NCBI RefSeq assembly: GCF_009711405.1 | Contig: NZ_SMLW01000673.1 | Location: forward strand, 5,325 to 63,252 | DNA from: Fulvivirga kasyanovii | GTDB lineage: Bacteria > Bacteroidota > Bacteroidia > Cytophagales > Cyclobacteriaceae | Length of the DNA: 57,928 bases | Direction: 5' to 3' | Shown here: positions 35,138 to 43,853 of the stretch, piece by piece | Layout of the letters: each line of letters starts with the position of its first letter | How positions within the stretch are numbered: the stretch's first letter is position 1 | Made by a program: the position numbers and the translations under genes | The notes under the pieces: generated by a model | Told to the model about the DNA's origin: nothing | Database searches by the model: none | What the model saw: the letters and a program-made list of their open reading frames with translations, nothing else

Positions 35138-38100
35138 TTAAACCGTTTGAGCCACCTGGATTACGGGCAACTCAACGGTAAAAGTGGTACCTTCCCCCGG
35201 ATTGCTCTCAACCAGGATCTTGCCGTTGTGTTTGGCTATGATGCCATATGATATCGACAGTCCCAGGCCTGTACCCTGCCCTACATCTTTGGTAGTAAAG
35301 AAGGGATCAAATATTTTGCTTATATGTTCCTGTGAAATGCCCTTTCCGGAATCTTTAATTTTGATTACCACGTTGTCGCCATCACTTGCAGTGGATATTT
35401 CTATGGTTCCCGGTCCGTCTATGGCCTGAATGGCATTGGCAAGAATATTCATAAATACCTGGTTGATCTGTCCCGGATAGCACTCTACTTCCGGCAAGTC
35501 GCCAAACGCCTTGAATACCTCTACCCTATCTTCCAGACTGTTCTTTAAAATCACGAGTGTGGCTTCTATTCCCTCATTGATGGACACCCGCTTTAAATTA
35601 TCTTCATCGAGGCGGCTAAAGCTTTGAAGGCTTTTTACAATCTCCCGGGTGCGTATTGCCCCGTCTTTAATGCCGCCAAACAGGTGCTCTATTTCGACCA
35701 GTAAATCGTCAAAGGCTATTTCTTTTTCAAATTTTTCAATTTCACCTATAGGCTCCCCTGCGCGGTAGCGGTTGAGCAGCGCCAATATCTCTTCATAATC
35801 CACCTGCAGCGAATCTATCCCAGCAGACACAAAGTTTACCGGGTTGTTGATTTCATGGGCCACTCCTGCTGTCAACTGACCCAGCGATGCCATTTTCTCT
35901 GCCTGTACCAACTGCGTTTGGGCCTCCTTCAGCTCATGGAGCGCATCATCGAGCCGGGCATTATGGGCCACTACACGCTCCTTTTCCTGCTGCAGTTCCC
36001 GGGTTTGCTTATCCACCTGGTTTTCAAGTAGCTTCCTCGCTTTTCTAAGGTTCCGCAGGCGCAATTGGAAAATGGTGAACACAAGCAAGACAGCCGCAAT
36101 AGCCAGCAATGTATAAAACCAATAGGTCTGCCAGAACGGCGGCACAATAGTCACTACAATGGAGGCGCCCTCTTCATTCCACACACCATCATTGTTAGAA
36201 CCCTTCACCCTGAAAGTGTAGGTTCCCGCAGGGATGTTGGTATAGGTCACAAATCTCCGGTGGCCCACGTGGTACCACCCCTCATCAAAACCCTCAAGCA
36301 TATACGCATACTCATTAGCTCCAGGACTGGTATAATTCAGTGCTGCAAACCCAAATGAAAATACGGACTGGTCGTATGAAAGCGTAATTTCGTCTGTTTC
36401 GGTAATGTGCTTTTCCAGGGGGGAGCCTTCCCCGATCGGCACGGGCTTATTGAAAATCTCAAAGCTGGTAATTACCACAGGCGGAATGTCCAGGTTATCA
36501 CGAATGCTATCCGGATGAAAAATATTAAATCCGTTTATACCACCAAAGCACATTTCGCCGGCCCGTGTTTTATAGTAGGCTCCGGCATTAAACTCATTGC
36601 TCTGCAAGCCATCGCTGGCATCGAAGTTTTTAAAAACCTCAGCGCGAGGGTCAAACTTTGAAAGACCTTTGTTGGTACTCAGCCACAAATGACCGTTACC
36701 ATCTTCCAGGATGCCGTAGATTACATTATTGATCAATCCGTGCTGCTCCTGGTAGGCTTTAAACGTACCGGTAGCTTTGTCAAACTTATTGAGCCCATTG
36801 TTCGTGCCTACCCACAGTGTACCGCTGCCACCTTCATGCAGGGCGTAGATGTTGTTGTTACTAATACTACCGGCCACGGTCGGGTCATGCTTATAGTGGG
36901 TAAATTTTCCTGTCTTTATATCCAGGCGGTTAAGCCCTTCCCCGGTACCCAGCCACATGATATCACCATCCGGCAGCATGCTCCATACGAAATCATTGCT
37001 GAGGCTGCTGTCACGGGCCGGGTTATGCAGGTAGTGGATAAATTGGCCTGTTAATCTGTTGAATTTTTTGAGTCCGCTGCCTAAAGTGCTTACCCACAAA
37101 AAATCTTTTTCTGCTTCCATAACCCGCCATACGTTCCATACCCTTTTGCGCGGCTTGTCCGGATCATCATGATAGTAAGCAATTTCTCCGGTTTCTTTGT
37201 TCAGCTTACCCAAACCCTCACCGTTTTTACCTATCCAGATGCCGCCAGAGTTATCTTCAAAGCCTGACCATATGGTTTTACGGTTGGAGGGGTTTCCCTC
37301 ACGATCCAGAGTATAGTTTGTCCACTGGCCCGACTCCCTGTTGTAGCTATTGAGCCCCTGGTCTGTTGCCACCCATAGCAGGCTGTCGCTATCTTCAAAA
37401 ATGTCCCAGACGGTACTGCCCCTCATGCTATTTTTATCACCGGCATGCTCATAATAAGCCCTGAAATTCTGCCCCTGCCCATTGATCCTGTTTATGCCTC
37501 CCGACTGCGTACCCAGCCACATATAGCCCAGTTTATCAATGTATACTTCTACAATGGCGTTATCGCTAAGGCTGTACGGGTCCTGATTGTTTTTTATATG
37601 GTGTGAAAATGTCTTGCTGTGAGTATCCAGCCCGTATAGGCCTCCACCCATAGTACCAAACCATATTTTGCCACGGTTGTCCTGCGAAATAGAAAATATA
37701 TGGTTTTCCGGCACATTAGGTTTATAATCAGGGTGATGATGTGCCGTAAAACTTTGCTTCTCAGGTTCAAAACTGTATAATCCATGCGCTGTACCCAGCC
37801 AGACTGTGCCTTCACTACTGACAAATAATGACATCAACTGATTATCAACATACTTCTCCCCGTCCCCTGCTTCAAAACTATAGGTGATAAACTTGCCGGA
37901 ATACGGATCAAAATGCTTTAGCCCATTGGCAGTAGCCAGCCAGAGGCTGCCTCTGAGGCCGATGCCCATATCATTGATAACGTTATCTGCAAGGCTTGTG
38001 GAGTCACTTGAAGTAAGACTGTATCGCTGAAAATTGTCTTTGGCAGCATTAAATTTATTTAGCCCGTCCTGCGTTGCCACCCAAACATTACCGGCCTCGT

Positions 38101-38533
38101 CTTCTGCTATGGCATTGATCATGTTATTGCTCAGGCTGTTGTCATAGGCCGGTTTGTGCCGGTAGCTTACAAACGTTTGGGTATTTCTGTCAAAGCGGCT
38201 CAGTCCGTATTTTGTACCTACCCATAATGCACCCCGGCTATCTTCATGAAGGTCAGTGACCCGATTGGAACATAGGCTGGCAGAATCGGCCGCATTATGC
38301 CTGTAAATAGTGAATTCATACCCGTTGTATTTATTCAGGCCGTCTTCAGTGGCAAACCACATGAAGCCCCTGCTATCCTGAATGATGGACTGCACAGTTA
38401 CCTGAGAGAGGCCATCTTCCCATGAAATGTGTTCAAACCGGGTGTTATCACCCTGCGCCGACAACCTAACGGCTGAAAGCAGGCATAAAATGATAGAAGC
38501 AGATAAAAAGAGCGTGTGTTTTCGTAGGTCCAT
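35138..38533 (-). CDS. Large two-component propeller (Reg_prop/Y_Y_Y) sensor histidine kinase
   Basis: A 1131-residue membrane kinase. Signal peptide about 1-26. About residues 28-720 form tandem beta-propeller repeats of the two-component-regulator propeller type (recurring W-x-G-T/A-x-x-G-L-x-x-(F/Y)-(D/N) and NxI/NxV turns). A Y_Y_Y domain follows at about 730-795 (AYMLEGFDEGWYHVG, GTYTFRVKGSNNDGVWNEEG). One transmembrane helix lies at about 802-825, then a coiled coil. The kinase core has LGQLTAGVAHEINNP with His893, NQVFMNILANAIQAI, DSGKGIS and GQGTGLGLSISYGI. It ends right after the ATPase; no receiver or DNA-binding domain is attached, unlike hybrid two-component systems, and no response regulator is adjacent. 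The ligand is probably a carbohydrate or small molecule, but this is not readable. Confidence 0.92.
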   Translation of the reverse strand: MDLRKHTLFLSASIILCLLSAVRLSAQGDNTRFEHISWEDGLSQVTVQSIIQDSRGFMWFATEDGLNKYNGYEFTIYRHNAADSASLCSNRVTDLHEDSRGALWVGTKYGLSRFDRNTQTFVSYRHKPAYDNSLSNNMINAIAEDEAGNVWVATQDGLNKFNAAKDNFQRYSLTSSDSTSLADNVINDMGIGLRGSLWLATANGLKHFDPYSGKFITYSFEAGDGEKYVDNQLMSLFVSSEGTVWLGTAHGLYSFEPEKQSFTAHHHPDYKPNVPENHIFSISQDNRGKIWFGTMGGGLYGLDTHSKTFSHHIKNNQDPYSLSDNAIVEVYIDKLGYMWLGTQSGGINRINGQGQNFRAYYEHAGDKNSMRGSTVWDIFEDSDSLLWVATDQGLNSYNRESGQWTNYTLDREGNPSNRKTIWSGFEDNSGGIWIGKNGEGLGKLNKETGEIAYYHDDPDKPRKRVWNVWRVMEAEKDFLWVSTLGSGLKKFNRLTGQFIHYLHNPARDSSLSNDFVWSMLPDGDIMWLGTGEGLNRLDIKTGKFTHYKHDPTVAGSISNNNIYALHEGGSGTLWVGTNNGLNKFDKATGTFKAYQEQHGLINNVIYGILEDGNGHLWLSTNKGLSKFDPRAEVFKNFDASDGLQSNEFNAGAYYKTRAGEMCFGGINGFNIFHPDSIRDNLDIPPVVITSFEIFNKPVPIGEGSPLEKHITETDEITLSYDQSVFSFGFAALNYTSPGANEYAYMLEGFDEGWYHVGHRRFVTYTNIPAGTYTFRVKGSNNDGVWNEEGASIVVTIVPPFWQTYWFYTLLAIAAVLLVFTIFQLRLRNLRKARKLLENQVDKQTRELQQEKERVVAHNARLDDALHELKEAQTQLVQAEKMASLGQLTAGVAHEINNPVNFVSAGIDSLQVDYEEILALLNRYRAGEPIGEIEKFEKEIAFDDLLVEIEHLFGGIKDGAIRTREIVKSLQSFSRLDEDNLKRVSINEGIEATLVILKNSLEDRVEVFKAFGDLPEVECYPGQINQVFMNILANAIQAIDGPGTIEISTASDGDNVVIKIKDSGKGISQEHISKIFDPFFTTKDVGQGTGLGLSISYGIIAKHNGKILVESNPGEGTTFTVELPVIQVAQTV

Positions 38534-38541
38534 AGATCAAT

Positions 38542-38548
38542 CCCTCCT
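38542..38548 (-). promoter_or_regulatory. Strong Shine-Dalgarno sequence for the propeller kinase
   Basis: On the minus strand AGGAGGG lies 8 bases before the ATG at 38531-38533. Strong Shine-Dalgarno sequences are uncommon in Bacteroidota, and most genes in this window lack one; it supports this start and may favour higher translation. Confidence 0.55.
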
Positions 38549-38704
38549 GAAGGGAATCAAATACAAAAAAATCTGGCCAGACAGGCCATTATGGAAAAAA
38601 GCCGGGTTAGGATCAACTGCAATTATAGCAAGTAAAACCGGCCTGAGAAATGCATTCTTGCCTAATTGCTGTCACATGTACTTTATTGTGATAAAGAGAA
38701 GGAT

Positions 38705-38755
38705 TGACAGACAGGTGGCTAGTAGCAATCGGCAAAAGCAGTTGGCAAAAGCAAA
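38705..38755 (+). repeat. Direct repeat copy B flanking the propeller kinase gene
   Basis: TGACAGACAG (38705-38714), eight bases, then TAGCAATCGGCAAAAGCAGT (38723-38742), identical to copy A at 34995-35014, continuing as TGGCAAAAGC. The two copies bracket the propeller kinase gene in direct orientation. The rest of 38534-38875 contains the kinase ribosome-binding site, a terminator hairpin and no gene. Confidence 0.7.
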
Positions 38756-38841
38756 ACTGAATCGCAGCTTTACTGTCCAGAAGTACTGGCACATTAAAGA
38801 CATTACACCCCTTCAGTCCTGCATCTACTTTTAATAAAAGT

Positions 38842-38871
38842 AATGCCCCGCTACACTGTGAGCGGGGCATT
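38842..38871 (-). terminator. Intrinsic terminator after the DapA-family gene
   Basis: AATGCCCCGCT (38842-38852) and AGCGGGGCATT (38861-38871) form a perfect 11-bp GC-rich stem with an eight-base loop. It starts 5 bases past the minus-strand stop of the DapA-family gene and is followed on that strand by ACTTTTATT. It should end the cupin-DapA transcript. Confidence 0.8.
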
Positions 38872-38875
38872 GATA

Positions 38876-39781
38876 TCAAACAGGCTGGCTATGGTAAACT
38901 TCCTTGCCACATTCTTTCAGCAGTGAGGCCAGCAATTTTACTTCTACTTCTGATAACTGGTTGAGTGGAGAGCGGAGACTGCCACCTTCTTCACCAAGCA
39001 AGGTAAGTCCTGCCTTAATAGCTCTGGGCAGACCTTTCTCCACAATAAATTTTAAAAGTTTCAACTGTTTGTAAAACAAATTTTGAGCAGTAGCCAGATC
39101 ATTGTTTGCTATGGCTTCATACAACCCAAGGTTTAACTCAGGGATCAGGTTAGGAGCTGCAGTACACCACCCCTTTGCCCCGGCAGAAAAAGCCGCAAGA
39201 GCAAGAGGATTGGAGCCGTTGAAGAAGGCAACATCCTCTCCGAGCTCTTTTCTCAGATAATGCATGCGCTGTACATCCCCTGTGCTTTCCTTGATCATGG
39301 TTACATTGGGTATTTCAAGCAGTCGCTTAAGCAGGGCCGGCGACATATCTATACCTGCAGTGGCCGGGTTATTATAAGCCATCACAGGAATGGATATTTT
39401 TTCCGCCACGGTAGCAAAGTGGCGAAATATCTCATCATCGGTCAATTTCCAATAGCTCATGGGTATAACCATAACGGCCGAAGCACCTGCTGACTCTGCA
39501 AACCTGGCATGGTACACGGTACGGTCTGTAGTGAGGTTGGAAACTCCAACAAGAACCGGGACCCGGTTGTCCACTTGCTCAATCGTGGCTTCTGTAATGG
39601 CCTCCTTTTCTTCATCAGACAGATAAGGAAGTACACCGGTGCTTCCCAGTGGGGCTATACCATGCGAACCATTTTTCACCAGGAGCTCTACGAGATGTTT
39701 AAAAAGTTTTATATCCACCTTTTCATTTTCATCGAATGGGGTAATAGGATAGGCGATTATGCCTTTGAATGGTACTTTCAT
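38876..39781 (-). CDS. Dihydrodipicolinate synthase/N-acetylneuraminate lyase-family protein
   Basis: A 301-residue class I aldolase-type (beta/alpha)8 barrel. It has GSTGVLPYLSDEEK (the substrate-carboxylate loop, with Val where many relatives have Glu), AYNNPATAG with the catalytic Tyr, and MIKESTGD with the Schiff-base Lys near residue 164. The family includes lysine-biosynthetic DapA, sialic-acid lyase and aldolases or dehydratases for keto-deoxy sugar acids and hydroxyproline derivatives. The neighbouring MocR regulator and cupin favour a catabolic role over lysine synthesis. It is 57 bases downstream of the cupin gene, probably in one transcript ending at the adjacent hairpin. Substrate unknown. 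Confidence 0.87.
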   Translation of the reverse strand: MKVPFKGIIAYPITPFDENEKVDIKLFKHLVELLVKNGSHGIAPLGSTGVLPYLSDEEKEAITEATIEQVDNRVPVLVGVSNLTTDRTVYHARFAESAGASAVMVIPMSYWKLTDDEIFRHFATVAEKISIPVMAYNNPATAGIDMSPALLKRLLEIPNVTMIKESTGDVQRMHYLRKELGEDVAFFNGSNPLALAAFSAGAKGWCTAAPNLIPELNLGLYEAIANNDLATAQNLFYKQLKLLKFIVEKGLPRAIKAGLTLLGEEGGSLRSPLNQLSEVEVKLLASLLKECGKEVYHSQPV

Positions 39782-39838
39782 TGTAAAATCGTTTTAATTT
39801 GAATTAAATAAATATTCCCTTTACCGGGGCTGGAATTT

Positions 39839-40300
39839 TTAAAGGTCCCGGCCTTCTTCTTCACGCAGGGCTACGCCCAGGTTTTGTAGCTGGGGAGCAT
39901 TCTCACAGGCGATGTACTTAGCGTTATCCACGTCATTCAGGTTCCCATGCCTGTGCCACGCCCAACCGGGGATATACACGGCATCTCCTGCCTTCCATTC
40001 TACTCGTTCATCCTCTATCTCTGTCCAACCTGCGCCTTCAACTACATAGAGTACGGTTTCATAGGTATGCCTGTGCCTGTTGGTCACCTGCCCGGGAAGC
40101 AGCCCGCCAATGGTCATACTTACATTCCTGGTAGGCAGATCTACAAAAAACACCGGGTGCTTTCTCTCGGCCGAAAACTGATCGTGCTCACCTGCCTGCT
40201 CTACATTCCGGTGAATGATTTTATCGACCTTGATATAATTGGGCCTGGCAAAGGTTTGATGAAAATCCTTGGACGAATACTTTTTTTCTGTTGTGTTCAT
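39839..40300 (-). CDS. Single-domain cupin protein
   Basis: A 153-residue cytoplasmic protein with one cupin_2 barrel. Motif 1 is RHRHTYETVLYVVEGAGWTEIED, supplying His, His and Glu ligands; motif 2 is GDAVYIPGWAWHRHGN, supplying the last His. The aromatic-rich motif 2 resembles cupins in ring-cleavage or sugar-isomerase contexts, but no specific reaction can be assigned. It is the first gene of a two-gene minus-strand unit with the DapA-family protein, divergent from the MocR regulator, which probably controls the unit. Confidence 0.8.
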   Translation of the reverse strand: MNTTEKKYSSKDFHQTFARPNYIKVDKIIHRNVEQAGEHDQFSAERKHPVFFVDLPTRNVSMTIGGLLPGQVTNRHRHTYETVLYVVEGAGWTEIEDERVEWKAGDAVYIPGWAWHRHGNLNDVDNAKYIACENAPQLQNLGVALREEEGRDL

Positions 40301-40374
40301 TTCATTTTATTTTTTTGTGTTGTGCGAAATTGCAATACAAAAAAAGCTCATATTTGGACCATCGAAATGACACA

Positions 40375-40388
40375 GTTTTTATAAAAAC
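40375..40388. promoter_or_regulatory. Perfect 14-bp palindrome upstream of the MocR gene
   Basis: GTTTTTATAAAAAC is a perfect palindrome ending 11 bases before the MocR start and 75 bases before the divergent cupin start. Position suggests an autoregulatory site, although MocR proteins often use direct repeats, so this is tentative. Confidence 0.35.
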
Positions 40389-40399
40389 AGGTAGTCCAG

Positions 40400-41827
40400 A
40401 TGCTCAGACCTTGGAAACTTCAGATAAAGCTCAATTTTGACCGCGAACGAGCGATCTATCTGCAAATTGCAGATGCCATTATCAGCGATATTCGTGAAGG
40501 GAAGCTAAAACCAGGCGATGCTTTACCGGGTAGCCGCAGGCTTGCCGATTCGCTGAGTGTGAACAGAAATACCATTGTACAGGCTCTGGATGTATTACTG
40601 GCGGAGGGATGGCTGGTATCCATATCCCGAAAAGGCATGTTTGTGCCTGAGTCGCTGCCCAAACCTTTAGGTAAGGCGGAAACACCAAAAAGAACTGCAG
40701 AAAATCAGGACACTTTTGAAAAACCTAAAGCTGAAATCTCTTTTAACGACGGTTTTCCTGATACTAAGCTGGCACCGGTAGAGGCACTGTCCCGGGCTTA
40801 CAGGCAAATATTCAACCGTACGGCCCGCTGGCGCATGATGGGCTATGGGAGTGCTTTGGGCGATTTGCGGTTCAGGGAAGCTCTGGTGCAAATGTTGAAC
40901 TATAACCGGGGCATGCATCTTTCCACAGACCAGCTTTGCGTAACCAGGGGCAGCCAAATGGCTATGTACCTGGCCGCCCAGGTATTGCTCAAGCCCGGAG
41001 ATGCGGTGATTGTTGAAAACCCGGGATATAAACCGGCCTGGCAGGCATTTGCACAAGCCCGCGCCCATATTGTGCCCGTTGATGTAGATAATGAGGGTAT
41101 CAATATGGAGCAGGTGGCATTAGTTTTACAAAAGCAAACCGTAAAAGCCATTTACCTCACACCACATCACCAATACCCAACCACGGTTTCTTTATCCCTT
41201 CCCCGAAGGTTAAGGCTCATCGAGTTATGTAATGCCTATAATGTTACCCTGATCGAAGATGACTACGACCATGAATTTCATTACCAGCAAAGGCCGCTAC
41301 TTCCACTGAGCAGCTATAAAGAACTCAAGAATTTCCTTTACGTCGGCAGCTTTAGCAAAGTAGTGGCTCCAGCCTTGCGGGTAGGCTACCTGGCAGGAAG
41401 CCCTGAAATAATCAATAAAATCGGACATTTGCGAAGTATAATTGACGTACAGGGTGACATAATCATGGAGCTGGCCATACTTGAGCTAATTACTTCCGGG
41501 GAAATAAAAAGACACCTGAGAAAAGCTACAGCCCACTATAAGCGGAAAAGGGACTTCTTCCATGGCCTTTTAAAAAGCCACCTTGAGAACGAAGTAAGTT
41601 TTACCAGGCCCGACGGAGGCTTATCCTATTGGATCCGCTTTAAAGAAAATGTTGATCTCTTCTTGCTCTCTGAGAACCTCTTACAAAAAGGCATTCAAAT
41701 TATAACTCCGGACAAATTCAGCTACGAACAACCTGTAAATGGTCTAAGGCTCGGCTTTGGCTCTTTGAGCGAGGAACAACTGGAAAACGGAATCAAAGCC
41801 ATTGCCTCTGCGCTAAGAGCTTCGTAA
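40400..41827 (+). CDS. MocR/PdxR-family regulator (GntR HTH fused to aminotransferase)
   Basis: A 475-residue fusion. Residues about 12-80 are a GntR-type winged helix (AIYLQIADAIISDIREGKLKPGDALPGSRRLADSLSVNRNTIVQALDVL). Residues about 115-470 are a fold-type I aminotransferase-like domain with PGYKPAWQAF, EDDYDHEF and the PLP-binding GSFSKVVAPALRVGYLAGS, Lys320. Members sense PLP or a PLP-adduct of an amino compound and control one neighbouring pathway. It is divergent from the cupin and DapA-family genes, which it probably regulates. An amine or amino acid signal for that unit is therefore plausible. Confidence 0.93.
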   Translation: MLRPWKLQIKLNFDRERAIYLQIADAIISDIREGKLKPGDALPGSRRLADSLSVNRNTIVQALDVLLAEGWLVSISRKGMFVPESLPKPLGKAETPKRTAENQDTFEKPKAEISFNDGFPDTKLAPVEALSRAYRQIFNRTARWRMMGYGSALGDLRFREALVQMLNYNRGMHLSTDQLCVTRGSQMAMYLAAQVLLKPGDAVIVENPGYKPAWQAFAQARAHIVPVDVDNEGINMEQVALVLQKQTVKAIYLTPHHQYPTTVSLSLPRRLRLIELCNAYNVTLIEDDYDHEFHYQQRPLLPLSSYKELKNFLYVGSFSKVVAPALRVGYLAGSPEIINKIGHLRSIIDVQGDIIMELAILELITSGEIKRHLRKATAHYKRKRDFFHGLLKSHLENEVSFTRPDGGLSYWIRFKENVDLFLLSENLLQKGIQIITPDKFSYEQPVNGLRLGFGSLSEEQLENGIKAIASALRAS

Positions 41828-41885
41828 TTCGAAAAGAGTAGTCCCATGGCTTTTCAAAGGAGCTTCGAAAAAGACCTTATGTCAG

Positions 41886-42947
41886 TTACCTGAACAGTAA
41901 ATTCTGAGAAAAGAATGTCATCATATTTTTCTCAATCCTTTCCGTTACACGATTGAGATGGTCGCCTTCATAAATTTCAAATGAATGGTCAATCCCATAT
42001 TTATCAAGCTCATTGTCGAGGGTTTTAATACTTTCAGGGATACCCATAATGTCTCTTGTTCCCGCATCAAAGCCAATACCTCTGAGCTGTTTCAGGTTAT
42101 AGATATATTGGTCCAGACTATTTAAAGGCCTGTTGGCATCCCACTTATTCAAAACGGCATGCTGCAGTTCTCCATCTTTTACCGGAAGGTCGATATAAAA
42201 TGGCGGATTTGCCGGGTTGGGGGACCAGGCAGCAGCAGACGCAAAAAGTACTTTGGTGAAAAAGTCCGTATTCCTGAATCCATCTATATTTTTGATACTG
42301 TCTGCGCGTAAATAGGAGGCCGGGATCTCATCAGGAACAGGTGGCGAGTCCAAACAGCAGGGATTAAGCAAGTACAACGCAGAGAATACGTCCGGGTTTT
42401 TCATGCCTATGCGCATGGCACCATACCCTCCCATGGAGTGACCACTTAAACCCCGGCTGTCGCTTCTGGCAATAGTACGGTAATGGCTATCGATGTAACT
42501 TACTAATTCTTTTGCTATAAAATCTTCCCAATTACCTGTTGTAGCCGAATTGGAGTACATGCTGCCCTGGAACAGGGTGTAGGCATCAGGTGTCACCACT
42601 ATCATTTCATGGGCGGGATCTTTCGCAAATGAAGCATCAAGGATCAATGGCAGTGTCATCCAATGTGGTTTAAAGCCATAAACCTTGGCATCATCATCCG
42701 TATAACCATGAAGGTAGTACACTACAGGGTAGCGCCTGGATGGATCAGTATTATAGCTGGCTGGCAGGTAAACAGAAACATAGCGATCAGCGCTGTCTCC
42801 GCTAAGATTCCCTTCCAGCATTTGGCTGCTTACTTTGATCCGCTGAACCGTGCCTTTGGTTGTTGGCTTTTGCTGAGCGAGTGTATTTAAAGAAAAGGTC
42901 AGTGCAAATAATAAAACGACCGAAAAGCGAGGCATATATTTTTTCAT
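41886..42947 (-). CDS. Secreted esterase-D/feruloyl-esterase-like alpha/beta hydrolase
   Basis: A 353-residue protein with a signal peptide (ending NTLAQQ). The domain matches the putative esterase family: RRYPVVYYLHGYTDDD, the nucleophile elbow GHSMGGYGAM with Ser near residue 170, and a likely catalytic His in EGDHLNRV. Relatives include S-formylglutathione hydrolase, feruloyl and mycolyl esterases; the Sec signal argues for a periplasmic or secreted carbohydrate or lipid ester substrate. It stands alone, converging with the MocR gene. Confidence 0.82.
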   Translation of the reverse strand: MKKYMPRFSVVLLFALTFSLNTLAQQKPTTKGTVQRIKVSSQMLEGNLSGDSADRYVSVYLPASYNTDPSRRYPVVYYLHGYTDDDAKVYGFKPHWMTLPLILDASFAKDPAHEMIVVTPDAYTLFQGSMYSNSATTGNWEDFIAKELVSYIDSHYRTIARSDSRGLSGHSMGGYGAMRIGMKNPDVFSALYLLNPCCLDSPPVPDEIPASYLRADSIKNIDGFRNTDFFTKVLFASAAAWSPNPANPPFYIDLPVKDGELQHAVLNKWDANRPLNSLDQYIYNLKQLRGIGFDAGTRDIMGIPESIKTLDNELDKYGIDHSFEIYEGDHLNRVTERIEKNMMTFFSQNLLFR

Positions 42948-42976
42948 GGTAACAGGTATTAGATGAATGGGGCTTT

Positions 42977-42984
42977 CAAATATA
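42977..42984 (-). promoter_or_regulatory. Candidate -7 box for the esterase gene
   Basis: Minus-strand TATATTTG matches TAnnTTTG and lies 30 bases upstream of the esterase start codon. No clear -33 element accompanies it. Confidence 0.35.
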
Positions 42985-43103
42985 GTTATTTAGTATCGAG
43001 ATATGAGTATTGAGACTAAAAGGTATGTTGCTTAAAAAACTACAATGCAGATATTCCTTTAATTTAGATATTAATAAGAGTTAAGTTATAAAAACCCACT
43101 GAC

Positions 43104-43742
43104 ATGAAGGATAACGAACCCAACCCTTTTGATGCCATTGCACAAGAGTATGACCGGTGGTTTGACGACCACAAAAACACATTTTTATCAGATGTGGAAG
43201 CAATTAAATTTTTTCTTCCAAATTCCGGCAAAGGGCTTGATATTGGAGCTGGCACAGGAAGATTTGCTGCAGAGTTGGGAATTCAATATGGCATCGAACC
43301 TTCCAAAAATATGGCACAGATCGCAAAGCGAAGGGGAATTGACATCTCTATTGGTAAAGCTGAAAACATGCCTTATCCTGATGAAGCGTTTGATTTTGCC
43401 ATCCTGATAGCTGTTGATCACTTCATACTTGAGCCTGAAAAGGCTTACCGGGAGATATTCAGGGTACTCGCGAAAGAAGGAAAACTACTTGTGGGTACAC
43501 TACACAAAGACGGAGAAGTGGCACAAAAACGTATGAACATGGACGACCCGGGAACCAACAAAAATGTTTGTTTTCGCACAGTAGAAGAAACGGTTAAGCA
43601 ATTAAAAAAAGCAGGTTTTTCGGGCTTCAAGACTTGTCAAACTTTACTAACTGTACATCCGGATAAAGCAGAAAAACCGACTCCCGGACATGACAAAGGT
43701 AGTTTTGTGGTTATTGAAGCCTTAAAAGCCACCGGGAGATGA
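43104..43742 (+). CDS. Class I SAM-dependent methyltransferase (methyltransf_11 type)
   Basis: A 212-residue cytoplasmic protein with the SAM-binding motif GLDIGAGTGRFAAELG, acidic post-II residues (GIEPSKNM), and motif IV-like FDFAILIAVDHFILEPEKAYREIFRVLAKEGKLLVGTLH. The fold resembles UbiE/MenG-type enzymes, but no substrate is evident. It is a single plus-strand gene between two minus-strand genes, with a divergent gap of 156 bases to the esterase. Confidence 0.87.
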   Translation: MKDNEPNPFDAIAQEYDRWFDDHKNTFLSDVEAIKFFLPNSGKGLDIGAGTGRFAAELGIQYGIEPSKNMAQIAKRRGIDISIGKAENMPYPDEAFDFAILIAVDHFILEPEKAYREIFRVLAKEGKLLVGTLHKDGEVAQKRMNMDDPGTNKNVCFRTVEETVKQLKKAGFSGFKTCQTLLTVHPDKAEKPTPGHDKGSFVVIEALKATGR

Positions 43743-43769
43743 CGTGCCTGTTTTTTTGATCACTGTCAT

Positions 43770-43806
43770 AGGCAGAAAGTTGATGAAGCTGAAAGCTGAA
43801 GATGCT
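43770..43806 (+). repeat. Short heptad tract downstream of the methyltransferase
   Basis: The stretch reads AGGCAGA, AAGTTGA, then two exact tandem copies of AAGCTGA (43786-43792 and 43793-43799) and AGATGCT. It is one of several intergenic tracts in this window with a seven-base period. Confidence 0.45.
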
Positions 43807-43853
43807 ACCTCTTTCCTTCCAGGCGGCTACATAACCAATTTACAATCCTCATT

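Noticed and set aside
35138-38533. Considered as a hybrid two-component system regulating the pectin locus
   Set aside because: It lacks receiver and AraC-type output domains and lies about 9.5 kb from susC, beyond unrelated genes; the LacI protein is the better candidate.
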